Source: Gammaproteobacteria bacterium | GTDB lineage: Bacteria; Pseudomonadota; Gammaproteobacteria; Steroidobacterales; GCA-2729495 | Assembly: GCA_030426355.1 (NCBI GenBank) | Contig: JAUHYQ010000002.1 | Span: forward strand, 248,001-312,000 | Direction of reading: 5' to 3' | Length of the DNA: 64,000 nt | Shown here: piece after piece, positions 54,297 through 63,915 of the stretch | How the letters are laid out: the number at the start of each line of letters is the position of its first letter | Position numbering within the stretch: the first letter of the stretch is position 1 | Position numbers and translations under genes: made by a program | Notes under the pieces: generated by a model | What the model was told of the DNA's origin: nothing | The model's input: only the letters and a program-made list of their open reading frames with translations | The model's database searches: none

Positions 54297-55307
54297 GTGC
54301 GCATAGATCTGATTTTGGAATCGAATATGTCTCCGGATCGTATTGCCGAGCTGGGCAAGCTGGCCGAGGAAAACGGCATCGGGGCGATATGGGTCTCCGG
54401 CATGCTGGATGGGCGCGATCCATTCGCTGTTTTTACCAAGCTGGCAATGGAAACCGACCGCATCAGGATGGGGCCGATTGCCGTGAGTCCGTTTGAGCTG
54501 CACCCGCTCATGATGGCCAAGTCACTGCTGACTTTGAATGAGTACGCGAACGGTCGCGCTCAGATGGTGATTGGTGGTGGCGGCGGCACGGCTACCGCTA
54601 TGAACATGAAAATGGATCGACGCGTCCGGCGGGTTCGGGAGGCGCTGGAAATTATTGAGCTCGCTGGTGAGACCGGGCAAGTGGACTACGAAGGCGAAAT
54701 ATTTCAGGTACGCAATTACAAAACGCCCTGGGCCAAAAGCCAACCGCCGCGCGTCCACATCGGTGCCAACGGCCCGAAGATGATTGAGATGGCAGCGAAA
54801 TACGCAAAGCAAATGATGCTAAGCGATAAGACCATTCAGCAGGTAGCCGAAGCTAAGCAACGGATTACCGAGACACGCGTGGCCGCCGCGCTGCCGGCAG
54901 AGCCGTTCCGACTGACCAATTTCTGGGCATGGCATGTCAAGCAAGATCGCGACGAGGCTGTTCGGGAAGCCCGCATATGGTTGGCATTGCGTGGCGTCTT
55001 GTTACGGAAGAACCATGTTTATTTTATGAGTCCCGAGGACTGCGACATCGTTGATGAGGCTCGTCCAAGGTTTTTCGAGGCTCTCGCGCGCCGTTCGCCT
55101 GATATTAAGGATGTGCCTGAACGAATTGTCAATTTGCTAATTGACAATCTTACTAGCTGTGCGTCCGTGGACGGGTTGGACAAGGAGATTGATCGCCTCA
55201 AAGCCTTTGAGAAAGCAGGTCAAACTGAAATCGCACTGCGCATCTATGACAAGCCCGAAGAAACCATCCGAATTCTCGGTGAACGTGTAATTCCGGCGTT
55301 TGCTTAG
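54297..55307 (+). CDS. LLM-class (luciferase-like) flavin oxidoreductase
   Basis: The protein has 336 residues beginning with GTG 54297 (AGGAA eight bases upstream). It lacks a signal peptide and is a paralog of the protein at 8469: shared stretches are MGPIAVSPFELHPLMMAKSL and the following NEYANGRAQMVIGGG. It would act in the cytoplasm as an FMN- or F420-dependent monooxygenase or dehydrogenase. It is the first cytoplasmic product in an operon whose six preceding genes are all exported, so it likely acts after import. Confidence 0.9.
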   Translation: MRIDLILESNMSPDRIAELGKLAEENGIGAIWVSGMLDGRDPFAVFTKLAMETDRIRMGPIAVSPFELHPLMMAKSLLTLNEYANGRAQMVIGGGGGTATAMNMKMDRRVRRVREALEIIELAGETGQVDYEGEIFQVRNYKTPWAKSQPPRVHIGANGPKMIEMAAKYAKQMMLSDKTIQQVAEAKQRITETRVAAALPAEPFRLTNFWAWHVKQDRDEAVREARIWLALRGVLLRKNHVYFMSPEDCDIVDEARPRFFEALARRSPDIKDVPERIVNLLIDNLTSCASVDGLDKEIDRLKAFEKAGQTEIALRIYDKPEETIRILGERVIPAFA

Positions 55308-55358
55308 CCGGCCAATATGTGACGAATAAAAAAATTACTAAAGTTAGGGGATAGAACA

Positions 55359-58300
55359 ATGGGGATTGTAAGAATTGTTTTTGGGGCAAGCGCAATTTCT
55401 GCTGCGTTGTCGTTGTTTGCGTCGGCATACGGCCAGACGCTCGATGAAGTGACAGTCACAGCCCGAAAGACGACAGAAAACCTGCAGGAAGTGCCGATTG
55501 CAGTGACTGCTGTGGGCGCCGAGGAGATCGACCGGCTGGGGATCAAAGGCATTGCCGACCTGGCCGGTCAGGACTCCAGTATTCAGTTTGATCAGGGTTT
55601 TTCTGCCTCAGATACGCGCGTAACCATTCGCGGCTTATCGCCCTCGCGAGGGCGTCCCAATGCGGCAACGCTGGTTGATGGCATCGACATTTCCTCGGAA
55701 GCGGTGAACAACCCCGGCGGAACGGTACTCATCGATCCGCGTCTCATCGATGTGGAGCGCATAGAAATTGTTAAAGGACCGCAAAGCGCCCTGTATGGGC
55801 GCAGCGCCTTTGCCGGAGCGATTCAATATATAACTAAAGACCCCGACGATGTTTTTGGCGGGGGTGTGTTTCTTGACTATAACCACGAGGGCGATGCAGA
55901 GATACGCGGCAATGTGAGCATTCCACTCTCCGACACGGTTGGCATGCGCATCAATGGACTGGCATGGAGTGAGGACGGCTACTACAAAAATTCGACGACC
56001 GGCGGCAAGCTTGGCGACGGTAATGGCACCGGCATTTCCCTGACGTTTAAGTGGGAACCCACGGACAGCTTTAGCGCTAAATGGCGTAGCGATTACACTG
56101 ACGATGAAAACGGTCAGGCTGCTCAAGCTGGTTTGAATGACCGAAACACCCTTTATGATCTTGGTACCAGTGGTGGTATCGGCGGTGTCGACTCGGAAGG
56201 TCGTTCCGTAAGCAATCTGGTGCCAATCAGTAATGCATGTAACGTCATGCCTGGGCCACTCGGCAGCTATGATTGCGGGCCTGGCCAGGCGCTGGATCAA
56301 TACCTGCGCGATGTGCCGGGTGCCGGACCGAGCTCTTCATTTATCTACGGTGCATTCGGCAATACCTATCCCGATGGTTTCGGTCTTTACGATGTCACTG
56401 ACCCGTATATTCGCAATATCTACAACCAGCAGTTTGTCAGCATCTTTACCGGCGCCATACCGGACGGCGATGAACTGCAGGCTCGCCTGATGCCTGATTA
56501 CCGGAAAAGCAACGACCCACGCAACGCGGTGGATTTTAAGGGCAGCACCCGTCAGGTTTTCCGCAACTCTCTGGTCATGCAGTGGGAGATAAGTGATGCC
56601 CTGCTGGCCAGCTCATACACGGGCTATACCGATGCCAAAGTGACATCTGAGCAGGATTCCGGCAAATACTATGTGGATGAGTGCCGACCGGGTGCTGACC
56701 AGCTGGGCAAGATCCCCGAACTGCAACAACAGAATGACTGCACCGGCGGTGATGGAATCCACGACGGTGGCACCGTGTTGGCTCAGGACAATCGGAATGA
56801 GACCACACAACTCAGCCAGGAGTTTCGTCTGGCATGGGATATTAACGACAGCGTCAAGCTAACCCAAGGGCTGCAGTACTGGCGTGAACGGGTAACGCAA
56901 CTGCAATTGACGCAAACTACGGTTACTGGAGATGCGTTCTGTTTTCTGAATTCTACCAACCCGGCATTGGGCACCCCCTATGATTTTGCTTTCGGGCCAT
57001 TGGGGCCAAATTTCCAGTGTGGCCTGACAACGGTTCCTGCGGCTTACTTTGCGAGCAAGACATTCGCGGCTTTTGGCGATCCGGTGGAACAACATCGCTC
57101 GACCGATCACTATTCGTGGTATGGCAACTTGCAGTGGAATATCACAGACAAGTTTCGAACCACGTTGGAGGCCCGCTTTACCCGCGAAGACAACTCGGTA
57201 AGCGGGCCAGCCATGCATCCCTGTGTAAATGGCTTGTCTCAGGATTATCTCGATAATCCTGATGATCCGGATTCCGGGTTTGTTTCACCTTTCCGCGATG
57301 CCTATACCGGTTTCGCGCTGTGCCAAAACTATCTGACCAACCCATTTGATGGGGGCGCTTTCTGGAACTCGCCGGGTGAAACCAACCTGCCAGCGGTAGG
57401 CGCTATCGTCCTTGACCCGAATTCGCCCAGTTGGACCGGTGGGCCCATGAGCGGCCGCATTGACAGCCCGAGCTCGTCGGTTATTTGTGGCTTCAACGGA
57501 CGCTGCGACCGACTTGAGTTCGCGCCCGGAGGATCGCCGGGCAATCCTGGTTCTTTCAATGTATTCGGCTATGGCCTGGCTAACAGCACACAACAAACTC
57601 TCAGCAATAGGCAAAATTACTGGGCCCCGAAGGCCACGTTTGAGTATTTCTGGAACGATGACGTCATGACGTACTTCTCATGGTCACGTGGCATAAAGCC
57701 CGGCGGCTTCAGCTTGCTCTCCGTTGCTGCTTTTGGCTTGGATGCCAATGGGGACGGCCGCTACGATGAAGTCAGTTTTGACTCTGAGCGTCTTGACGTT
57801 TGGGAATTCGGCGCCAAGACCACGCTTATGGACGGTCGTCTGCGACTAAACGGCGCAGTTTTCTATCAGGACTTCAAAGATAAGCAAGTGAATGTTCGCG
57901 AAGTTGTTGGGAACACCACCGGTCCGCGTATCAGAAATATCGATGGCTCTGAGGTCAAAGGTCTGGAACTGGATGTCAGCTTCCAGGCTACAGATAATTT
58001 GCGTCTTTCCGGCGGCTACACTTATCTGAAGAGCAAGTTCACCGACTATCGGATACTGTCCCAAAGCGCGGCCGATATAGCCAGGGTTGAATTGGGCCCG
58101 GGCAATGGTTGTGACGGCTTGTTTACTGCACCAGATGGAGATGTTTTCTGCTGGCTGAACTACAACGGCAATGAACTCGAGCGTGTGCCACGGCATGCTT
58201 TCTTACTCGACATCAACTACACCAACAACTTGTTCGATACCGGTATGGAATGGTTTGGTCTGGTTAATTTCCGCTATCAGGATTCACGCTGGCTCGAATC

Positions 58301-58574
58301 ATTTAACGTGGTCGAATTGCCGGCATACACCCGGACCAACGTCAGCGCCGGTGTTCTTGCCGATAGCTGGGATTTGCAGTTCTATATCGACAACATATTC
58401 GACGATGACACGGTGACGTCGGCAGCGGGGTTACCGGGGTTCGCCACGAGTCAGTGGCGTTTTGGCATAGCGGATGGTTCTGTCATTGGTCCTGTGGTGC
58501 CAGCCTCTTCGGCTGCGTACTTGCCGAATCCCCGAATAATCGGTGCGCGCTTCAACTGGCGGTTTGGTGGCTAG
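55359..58574 (+). CDS. TonB-dependent outer-membrane receptor, large
   Basis: The product has 1071 residues; AGGGGA precedes ATG 55359. A signal peptide ends near AYGQTL. LDEVTVTARKTTENLQEVPI is the TonB-box and plug start, VERIEIVKGPQSALYGRSAF is the conserved plug motif, and the barrel ends IIGARFNWRFGG. It is about 300 residues longer than the other two receptors here, with Cys-containing extracellular loops (YDCGPGQALDQYL, VDECRPGADQLG). It closes the plus-strand operon and would be the uptake gate for the substrate processed by the exported enzymes. Confidence 0.96.
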   Translation: MGIVRIVFGASAISAALSLFASAYGQTLDEVTVTARKTTENLQEVPIAVTAVGAEEIDRLGIKGIADLAGQDSSIQFDQGFSASDTRVTIRGLSPSRGRPNAATLVDGIDISSEAVNNPGGTVLIDPRLIDVERIEIVKGPQSALYGRSAFAGAIQYITKDPDDVFGGGVFLDYNHEGDAEIRGNVSIPLSDTVGMRINGLAWSEDGYYKNSTTGGKLGDGNGTGISLTFKWEPTDSFSAKWRSDYTDDENGQAAQAGLNDRNTLYDLGTSGGIGGVDSEGRSVSNLVPISNACNVMPGPLGSYDCGPGQALDQYLRDVPGAGPSSSFIYGAFGNTYPDGFGLYDVTDPYIRNIYNQQFVSIFTGAIPDGDELQARLMPDYRKSNDPRNAVDFKGSTRQVFRNSLVMQWEISDALLASSYTGYTDAKVTSEQDSGKYYVDECRPGADQLGKIPELQQQNDCTGGDGIHDGGTVLAQDNRNETTQLSQEFRLAWDINDSVKLTQGLQYWRERVTQLQLTQTTVTGDAFCFLNSTNPALGTPYDFAFGPLGPNFQCGLTTVPAAYFASKTFAAFGDPVEQHRSTDHYSWYGNLQWNITDKFRTTLEARFTREDNSVSGPAMHPCVNGLSQDYLDNPDDPDSGFVSPFRDAYTGFALCQNYLTNPFDGGAFWNSPGETNLPAVGAIVLDPNSPSWTGGPMSGRIDSPSSSVICGFNGRCDRLEFAPGGSPGNPGSFNVFGYGLANSTQQTLSNRQNYWAPKATFEYFWNDDVMTYFSWSRGIKPGGFSLLSVAAFGLDANGDGRYDEVSFDSERLDVWEFGAKTTLMDGRLRLNGAVFYQDFKDKQVNVREVVGNTTGPRIRNIDGSEVKGLELDVSFQATDNLRLSGGYTYLKSKFTDYRILSQSAADIARVELGPGNGCDGLFTAPDGDVFCWLNYNGNELERVPRHAFLLDINYTNNLFDTGMEWFGLVNFRYQDSRWLESFNVVELPAYTRTNVSAGVLADSWDLQFYIDNIFDDDTVTSAAGLPGFATSQWRFGIADGSVIGPVVPASSAAYLPNPRIIGARFNWRFGG

Positions 58575-58726
58575 CCGCGGACGGAGTACCAAGCAGGCTA
58601 TGAAGCCATTAACCGGCGTCGTCAACACGACGTACTCATATGAATGTCTGCCGCGAGACCGGCTGGGTTCCGTACGATCAGCATGAAGCGTTAAGATAGG
58701 GTTGGTACTACAATCAGGGCGCTGCT

Positions 58727-59089
58727 ATGGAAACTTACATCATTACGTTGTTCGCCAAGTTTGGCGAAGAAGAAGCGGTTACGAAAATTTATGCCGAGCA
58801 GGAAGAGGGAATGCGCAAGGCCAAAGGTTATCTGGGCCGGAAGATCTGGCGCGCGCGCGACGGCGCCATGAAAGAAGTCGTTCGGCCGCTGCTGTCCGAC
58901 GAGGATAAGGCTCGGATGGATGCCTCCAAGGGGCCGCCGGGCGTGCATTTCGTTATTCTGGAGCAGTGGGAAACGGCCGAAGACAAAGCGGTGTTTTCAC
59001 GCAGTCTTGAGGCGGGTCGCGCCAAGGAATTGGTGCCGCGTTTGTTGCCGCAGCACACGCACGAGTTTTACGAGGACGTGACGCCCTGA
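58727..59089 (+). CDS. Small ABM-like (dimeric alpha+beta barrel) protein
   Basis: The protein has 120 residues. METYIITLFAKFGEEEAVTK, VHFVILEQWETAEDKAVFSR and LPQHTHEFYED give the pattern of antibiotic-biosynthesis-monooxygenase-type dimeric barrels, which act as small oxygenases or isomerases. It is cytoplasmic. It lies 152 bases after the TonB receptor and may belong to the island, with an MFS gene converging from the other side. Confidence 0.7.
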   Translation: METYIITLFAKFGEEEAVTKIYAEQEEGMRKAKGYLGRKIWRARDGAMKEVVRPLLSDEDKARMDASKGPPGVHFVILEQWETAEDKAVFSRSLEAGRAKELVPRLLPQHTHEFYEDVTP

Positions 59090-59134
59090 TCGTATATTTA
59101 GCGTCGATGCAGTCATTGTATCCGGGAAATTTGG

Positions 59135-60457
59135 TCAGCTTACTGCGGTACTCAGGAATGCTCGGCCGGGCGCTGTCAGCCGCACGTAAATTGCCGACGC
59201 CATTACCACGATGTTCATGACGCCCAGTACGATAAACGGTGCGCGCGGGTCTACGGTGTCAAACAAAGTTCCGCCGACGCCACTAATAATAAGAATGCCC
59301 ATTGCTCCTGCGACACTGAATGCACCGATGATCGCGCCGCGTTTTTCGGCCGGGGCCTCTTTGCCAATCAGTGTTGTTGAGCCCAGCAGAGCCGCAACCT
59401 GTCCCAGGCCCAGCAGTAAAAAGAACGGGATATTCGCCTTATCCAGGGGGTTATCGACAAACAGCAGCATGCAATAACTCACCGCGGCCAGTCCCATGCA
59501 ACAGGCCAGCGCGGTTAGCCTATGTACGCGATCAATCAGCAGAATGGCAGCGATTGCGCCCAACAAACCGGCAGACTGGGCGATAACAAACGGAATTCGG
59601 CCGGCATCGATGGCGGCAGCGGTTTCCATGCCGCTGTCCACGGCTACAACTTTCCCCCACAGCACCAGAAACGTGCCCACAACCACCAGATCACCGCGCG
59701 CAACAAATGCTGATGCGTAGGCGACCGCGATGCGCGGATTGTCTCGTGCCGCATTGATCGCCGAGCTGAAGAGTTCGCGTGCCTTCGGGCGCTCGCCCAC
59801 GTCCGGTGGCGGCCCGGACTTGAGGCCGCAGCTGACAATCGCTGCAGACAGCACGCACAGCCCGGCCACTGTGAACAGTGTCAGCTGACCGGCCACGAAG
59901 TTATCGTAACCAAAGCCCACCAATACGTTGGGCAGCTTGGCCAGCAGCAAGGCCGACGTCACGATACCGAGCCCGTTAAACATGCCCGTCAGGCCGACCA
60001 TGCGACCACGATGCTCGGGAATAACGTAGTCCGCGATAATGGTGGCCAGCATGCCGGTAACACCGGCGAGGCCGAGAGAATAGATGACGCGGATGGCTGC
60101 CAGCTCGTTCACCGAAGTGGCGAGCGGGAACAGCGCATAGCTTAAGCCCAGGGAAAGGAATCCGGTTGCGTAAATGATGCGTCGGCCTATACGGTCGGAC
60201 AGCACACCCAGCGGCGTAAAAATCGCCAGCAGTACGATTTCGGTATAAACATTCAGCCGTCCGACCACGGCACCCTGTTGATCAATGGGTACGCCGATGC
60301 TTTCGCTCAATACATAGGGTGTGCCAAAGGCATCAAAGGTGGCGAGCGCGATGCTGACAAACGCAGCATACATAAGCACGACCATATTCAGCGTTGATAT
60401 GCCGGGCTGAGTCCCGATAAAGCCAAACCTGCCGGTTCCCGGTCGCGTAACGTCCAT
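59135..60457 (-). CDS. MFS transporter (paralog C)
   Basis: The product has 440 residues with twelve membrane helices. LGVLSDRIGRRIIYATG is the loop signature and YASAFVARGDLVVVGTF opens the second half, matching paralogs A (15094) and B (43464). The C-terminal TTLIGKEAPAEKRGAIIGAF is also shared. The start has AGAGAAA upstream. It converges on the ABM-like gene and could be part of the island or independent. Confidence 0.9.
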   Translation of the reverse strand: MDVTRPGTGRFGFIGTQPGISTLNMVVLMYAAFVSIALATFDAFGTPYVLSESIGVPIDQQGAVVGRLNVYTEIVLLAIFTPLGVLSDRIGRRIIYATGFLSLGLSYALFPLATSVNELAAIRVIYSLGLAGVTGMLATIIADYVIPEHRGRMVGLTGMFNGLGIVTSALLLAKLPNVLVGFGYDNFVAGQLTLFTVAGLCVLSAAIVSCGLKSGPPPDVGERPKARELFSSAINAARDNPRIAVAYASAFVARGDLVVVGTFLVLWGKVVAVDSGMETAAAIDAGRIPFVIAQSAGLLGAIAAILLIDRVHRLTALACCMGLAAVSYCMLLFVDNPLDKANIPFFLLLGLGQVAALLGSTTLIGKEAPAEKRGAIIGAFSVAGAMGILIISGVGGTLFDTVDPRAPFIVLGVMNIVVMASAIYVRLTAPGRAFLSTAVS

Positions 60458-60634
60458 ACGTTTTTCTCTTGGTAGTTAATCGAGCCGCATAGCCGCCGGG
60501 CATTGACTCTATGTCAGGTAGTTCGCTCATTATGGGTGAACCGGATTCATTTGGTTAAACAATCGTTGCCTGCAGGGGAGGCGGGTGGCTCGGGGATGCT
60601 ACACTGGCGTTTTATCGCCAGAGGCAAGGGTTTC

Positions 60635-61264
60635 ATGCGGAAAAGTAACTCGATCCGGAGTGCGGTGCTGGTTATGGCAACGCTGCTGGTTAGCGCTTGC
60701 GCGAGTGGGCCGAGCACTTCCATAGTCAGGGCAGAGCGGTTGGCAGATATTCCTGATGCGCCCTACCGAAATGTTCTGGTGGTGGGCGTGGCCAACGATC
60801 AGGACAATGCGCGGCGTTTTGAGAACGCGCTGGCAGAAAATCTGATTAAGGGCGGCACTATTGCCACCGCCGGGTCGGCTGCGGGCATGGGTGCCGATAT
60901 AACAGCCGCAGCCGTGCGCAGCGCGGCGAGGCAGGTGCAGGCGAATGCGGTTATTGTCACCAGTGTGAAACAAGCCGATGTCGAGGCCGTGGTGAACAAG
61001 GGGCAGACCGACGTGCGCGCGGAACGCAAGGACGGCAACCTCGCCAATTTTTTTCGCTACGACTACAAGGAGATCACGGCTCCGGTCGAAGTCGTGACCG
61101 AGTACGATGTTCTGCTGGAGACAAAAGTTTACGACGCCGCAAGCGGTGAAATCGTCTATGTCATCGAATCAAGAACTATCAAGGCCGAAACTCCGTTCGA
61201 AGTCGTGATGGGTGAAAGCAAGGCGATCGCAGACAAGCTCCAAAGGGACTCGATTGTTAAGTAA
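60635..61264 (+). CDS. Lipoprotein (first of a tandem pair)
   Basis: About 209 residues from ATG 60635, with AAGGG upstream. The signal ends in LLVSACASG, a good lipidation box. The body starts RNVLVVGVANDQDNARRFEN, has a Gly/Ala-rich segment (ATAGSAAGMGADITAAAV), QANAVIVTSVKQAD and a C-terminal YDVLLETKVYDAASGEIVYV ending IADKLQRDSIVK. The layout (VLVVG, FE, AVIVTSV, ending IAxxLxRDxIVK) is shared with the next protein. No known family is certain. Confidence 0.75.
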   Translation: MRKSNSIRSAVLVMATLLVSACASGPSTSIVRAERLADIPDAPYRNVLVVGVANDQDNARRFENALAENLIKGGTIATAGSAAGMGADITAAAVRSAARQVQANAVIVTSVKQADVEAVVNKGQTDVRAERKDGNLANFFRYDYKEITAPVEVVTEYDVLLETKVYDAASGEIVYVIESRTIKAETPFEVVMGESKAIADKLQRDSIVK

Positions 61265-61276
61265 GGGCTTTTAGAG

Positions 61277-61984
61277 GTGATTACGATTAACACAGCGACT
61301 GCAGTGCTAAAAGGTTTAGGTGTCTCTATAGGGGCAGCTTCGATATTGGCCGGCTGTTCCGGGCCGGTGCGGCTAAGTAGCGAGTGGCAACCCAATGCTG
61401 ATCGCAATCAGTCATTCGAGCGGGTTTTGGTTGTAGGGCTCAGCCCGAATGCCGGCGTGCGTTGTGATTTTGAGTCGTTCATGATGAACCAGCTTCGTGC
61501 CACGATCGAAGCAAAGTCCAGTTGCCTGTTGATGAAAACCACCGAGCCCCTGACGCGCGAAAGTATCGAGCGAGTAATCGGTGAATACCAACCCGATGCC
61601 GTGCTTACAACTTCGCTCGTGCATTCTGCTGTTGGCGCCGAAGAGGGCGGCAGTCGCGATACCCGCGGTGCTGCTTATTACAAGGCTACCGATACAGGTT
61701 ATGCCGATCCGTTCTATGGCCCTTATGGTGGTTACGGCTACGGCGGGGGCTACGGCGCCTGGGGTGTGCCCGTGGTGTATGTCGAGTTTGAAACCGCCCC
61801 GGTGGTGACGAGTGTCGAGGGCGAAGTCACGATACTCAGTATGTTGTATGCAACCCGTGACGCATCGTTAGTGTATGAAGTGACCACCACCGCCAAGGAT
61901 CTGCGGTCGCGTGATGATGCCTTGGCAAAAGTTACCGGCCCGATTGCGGAACGCCTGCGCCGTGATGGCGTGGTTAAGGAATAG
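61277..61984 (+). CDS. Lipoprotein (second of a tandem pair, GYG-rich insert)
   Basis: About 235 residues. GTG 61277 is the start, with AAGGG nine bases upstream. The signal ends in SILAGC. The body reads FERVLVVGLSPNAGVRCDFE, YQPDAVLTTSLVHSAV, an inserted Gly/Tyr-rich segment YGPYGGYGYGGGYGAWGVP, then VVYEV-like strands, ending IAERLRRDGVVK. The order of motifs mirrors the preceding lipoprotein, so they are probably duplicates; the GYG insert is unique to this copy. Confidence 0.7.
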   Translation: MITINTATAVLKGLGVSIGAASILAGCSGPVRLSSEWQPNADRNQSFERVLVVGLSPNAGVRCDFESFMMNQLRATIEAKSSCLLMKTTEPLTRESIERVIGEYQPDAVLTTSLVHSAVGAEEGGSRDTRGAAYYKATDTGYADPFYGPYGGYGYGGGYGAWGVPVVYVEFETAPVVTSVEGEVTILSMLYATRDASLVYEVTTTAKDLRSRDDALAKVTGPIAERLRRDGVVKE

Positions 61985-62069
61985 ATTGATTGTAGCGAGC
62001 GGAAGCAGGCCACGGTCTTTGGTGCCGTTTGACCGCGTTGAGGCCCATTCTGTACTATCCCACTCTTAA

Positions 62070-62095
62070 GAAAGGCTCTCGCGAGCAGCCCTTTC
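62070..62095 (+). terminator. Imperfect hairpin after the lipoprotein pair
   Basis: GAAAGG-CTC, TCGC loop and GAGCAGCCCTTTC can fold, with inner perfect stem GCTC/GAGC (62075-62086) and an outer GAAAG/CTTTC. There is no U-tract, so termination is uncertain. It separates the lipoprotein pair from the CHASE2 gene. Confidence 0.25.
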
Positions 62096-62148
62096 GGGTG
62101 CTGTGAGCACATAATTAGAAGCCTGAAATAACTCGGGGGATACGGGGG

Positions 62149-63915
62149 ATGTCGGAGGCCTCAAATTCGGCCGGCGACGCGGAACAGGTAAACGGGCTGG
62201 CCCGCTTGCTGATCACCACGCTGATTGCCATTTTGCTGGGTGCCGGTGAGGAGATATTTGATCCTTTCGGTCTCGACTCGCAGAGTGACCGGCTCTCCGC
62301 GAATATATTCAATGCCATTACGTCACCGTTCTATGGCAAAGCTTGGACAGAGACGCTTGATATTGCATCCGGCGATCGAACGGAAGCCAAAGAAGCCACA
62401 GAATTTGCGAGTCGCTTCGGGCAATCAAATATCAGGGTAATCCTGATTGATGACTCTTATCTTGAGGCGACCAATAAACAGTGGCCGCTCAATCCGCGGG
62501 ACTATCGACGTATATTACGCAAGCTTGTTGATGCGGGTTCAGCAGCCGTGTTTGTCGATATCTATTTTCGCCAGGATAACGAGCAGCGTCGTGCACAAAT
62601 CTCGAGTCTGTTCCGCGACTCCACCTGTCTGGCTGCCGAGTCTGCGTGTTCGACCGTAGATGAAAACTGGAGTTGCGGTGCTGGCGACGGCGTGCAGCCG
62701 TGCAAAAATCCCTCCTCTGCCGGCGGCACGAAGATTATTTTCGCCGGCACCCTGCAGGACCCGGTGCCGAGCATTGCGGGTCAGCAGCCGCCGGATACGG
62801 CGCTTGCAGCCATGTTTAGCGATCAGAATATTTATCAATTGCAGGACACCGCGATCAACGGTGTTACCTACGATACGGCCGCGTGGGCTCTTTACAAAGC
62901 CTGGTGCAAACGCTCGCCCGATTGCGACGCCGCCACGCTTGGCGACTTCCCGACCAATTCGATGTACCTGCATTGGGGCTATGCGCCCGGCAGCGTGATG
63001 ACCGATATCGAGGATTTTGGCGGGTCAGCCTGTCGGCCGCAGGCAGCGAGCCTGCCTGGTCGCTTCCTACAGAGCCTGCGTATCTTTGGGTGGAACCTTG
63101 TGCGGGGATTCAATGACGCACGTATTGCACCCTGCCCGTACCATACGCAAATCAAGTTACAGCTGTTCAATAATCTTTCGCAGGCTGAACTTAAGCAACT
63201 GTTTGGCGGCAAGGTTGTTTTGCTAGGTGCTTCGCTGCAGAATTTTCCGGACTACCAGTGGTCACCCATTCATGACTATATTCCGGGGGTTTTCTGGCAT
63301 GCGATGGCAACCGACAATCTTATGGAATTTGGTCAGCGGTATCGCAAGGATCCGGATGAGTTTGCAAGCAACAACTTCGAAGCTCTCGGTATTGCCTTCA
63401 TTCTGAGTTTGCATGCTTTTATTACCTGGATTATTCAGCGTAAGAGCTGGGTCAGTGACACTTCTCAACTAACCGACGCCGAGCGCGAGCAGCAGGAATG
63501 GTCGGAGATCAAGCTGGATCTCATGCACGGATTGCTAACGATTTCAGTGATCGCTGCCGTTGTGCTGTGGTTTACCGGCCTGCGCAACTGGTCGCCGGCA
63601 AACTGGATTGGTTTCGCGATGCTGATGTTGTTGATCGATTACAAGCCGGTGAGTTCGCTCGGCAAGTTTTGCTGGCGGATTTATCCGACGGCGCGACTCA
63701 GTAGTCGCATGTTCAGTTTCTGGGTATTTAAGGTGCTTGCCGGCTTCACGGTACTGCTGGCCATGATCCCGGCCTTTTTGTTGTTCATTGCGCCACATGC
63801 CCTGCTGCTGGGGCGTATCGTGGACGATGTGACCGGCAGCTATTTGTTCATGGCCATTTATGTGGTCATCATCGCAACATGTTTCACAGTCATAGTGAGG
63901 GAGACATCATCATGA
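62149..63915 (+). CDS. CHASE2-domain membrane protein without visible output domain
   Basis: The protein has 588 residues. One N-terminal membrane helix (about 18-36) precedes a periplasmic CHASE2 region with IRVILIDDSYLEATNKQWPL, YRRILRKLVDAGSAAVFVDI and KVVLLGASLQNFPDYQWSPI. Three or four C-terminal helices follow (405-425, 455-505, 530-585) and the chain ends there. CHASE2 sensors usually carry a kinase or cyclase domain after the helices; none is present. GGGGGA lies before ATG 62149. The stop overlaps the following start (ATGA), so the next protein is probably its partner. Confidence 0.85.
   Translation: MSEASNSAGDAEQVNGLARLLITTLIAILLGAGEEIFDPFGLDSQSDRLSANIFNAITSPFYGKAWTETLDIASGDRTEAKEATEFASRFGQSNIRVILIDDSYLEATNKQWPLNPRDYRRILRKLVDAGSAAVFVDIYFRQDNEQRRAQISSLFRDSTCLAAESACSTVDENWSCGAGDGVQPCKNPSSAGGTKIIFAGTLQDPVPSIAGQQPPDTALAAMFSDQNIYQLQDTAINGVTYDTAAWALYKAWCKRSPDCDAATLGDFPTNSMYLHWGYAPGSVMTDIEDFGGSACRPQAASLPGRFLQSLRIFGWNLVRGFNDARIAPCPYHTQIKLQLFNNLSQAELKQLFGGKVVLLGASLQNFPDYQWSPIHDYIPGVFWHAMATDNLMEFGQRYRKDPDEFASNNFEALGIAFILSLHAFITWIIQRKSWVSDTSQLTDAEREQQEWSEIKLDLMHGLLTISVIAAVVLWFTGLRNWSPANWIGFAMLMLLIDYKPVSSLGKFCWRIYPTARLSSRMFSFWVFKVLAGFTVLLAMIPAFLLFIAPHALLLGRIVDDVTGSYLFMAIYVVIIATCFTVIVRETSS

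Noticed and set aside
36768-60457. Integrated mobile island with attachment sites
   Set aside because: I found no integrase, transposase, tRNA gene, flanking direct repeats or sharp change in base composition by eye; the region is called an island only for its gene content.
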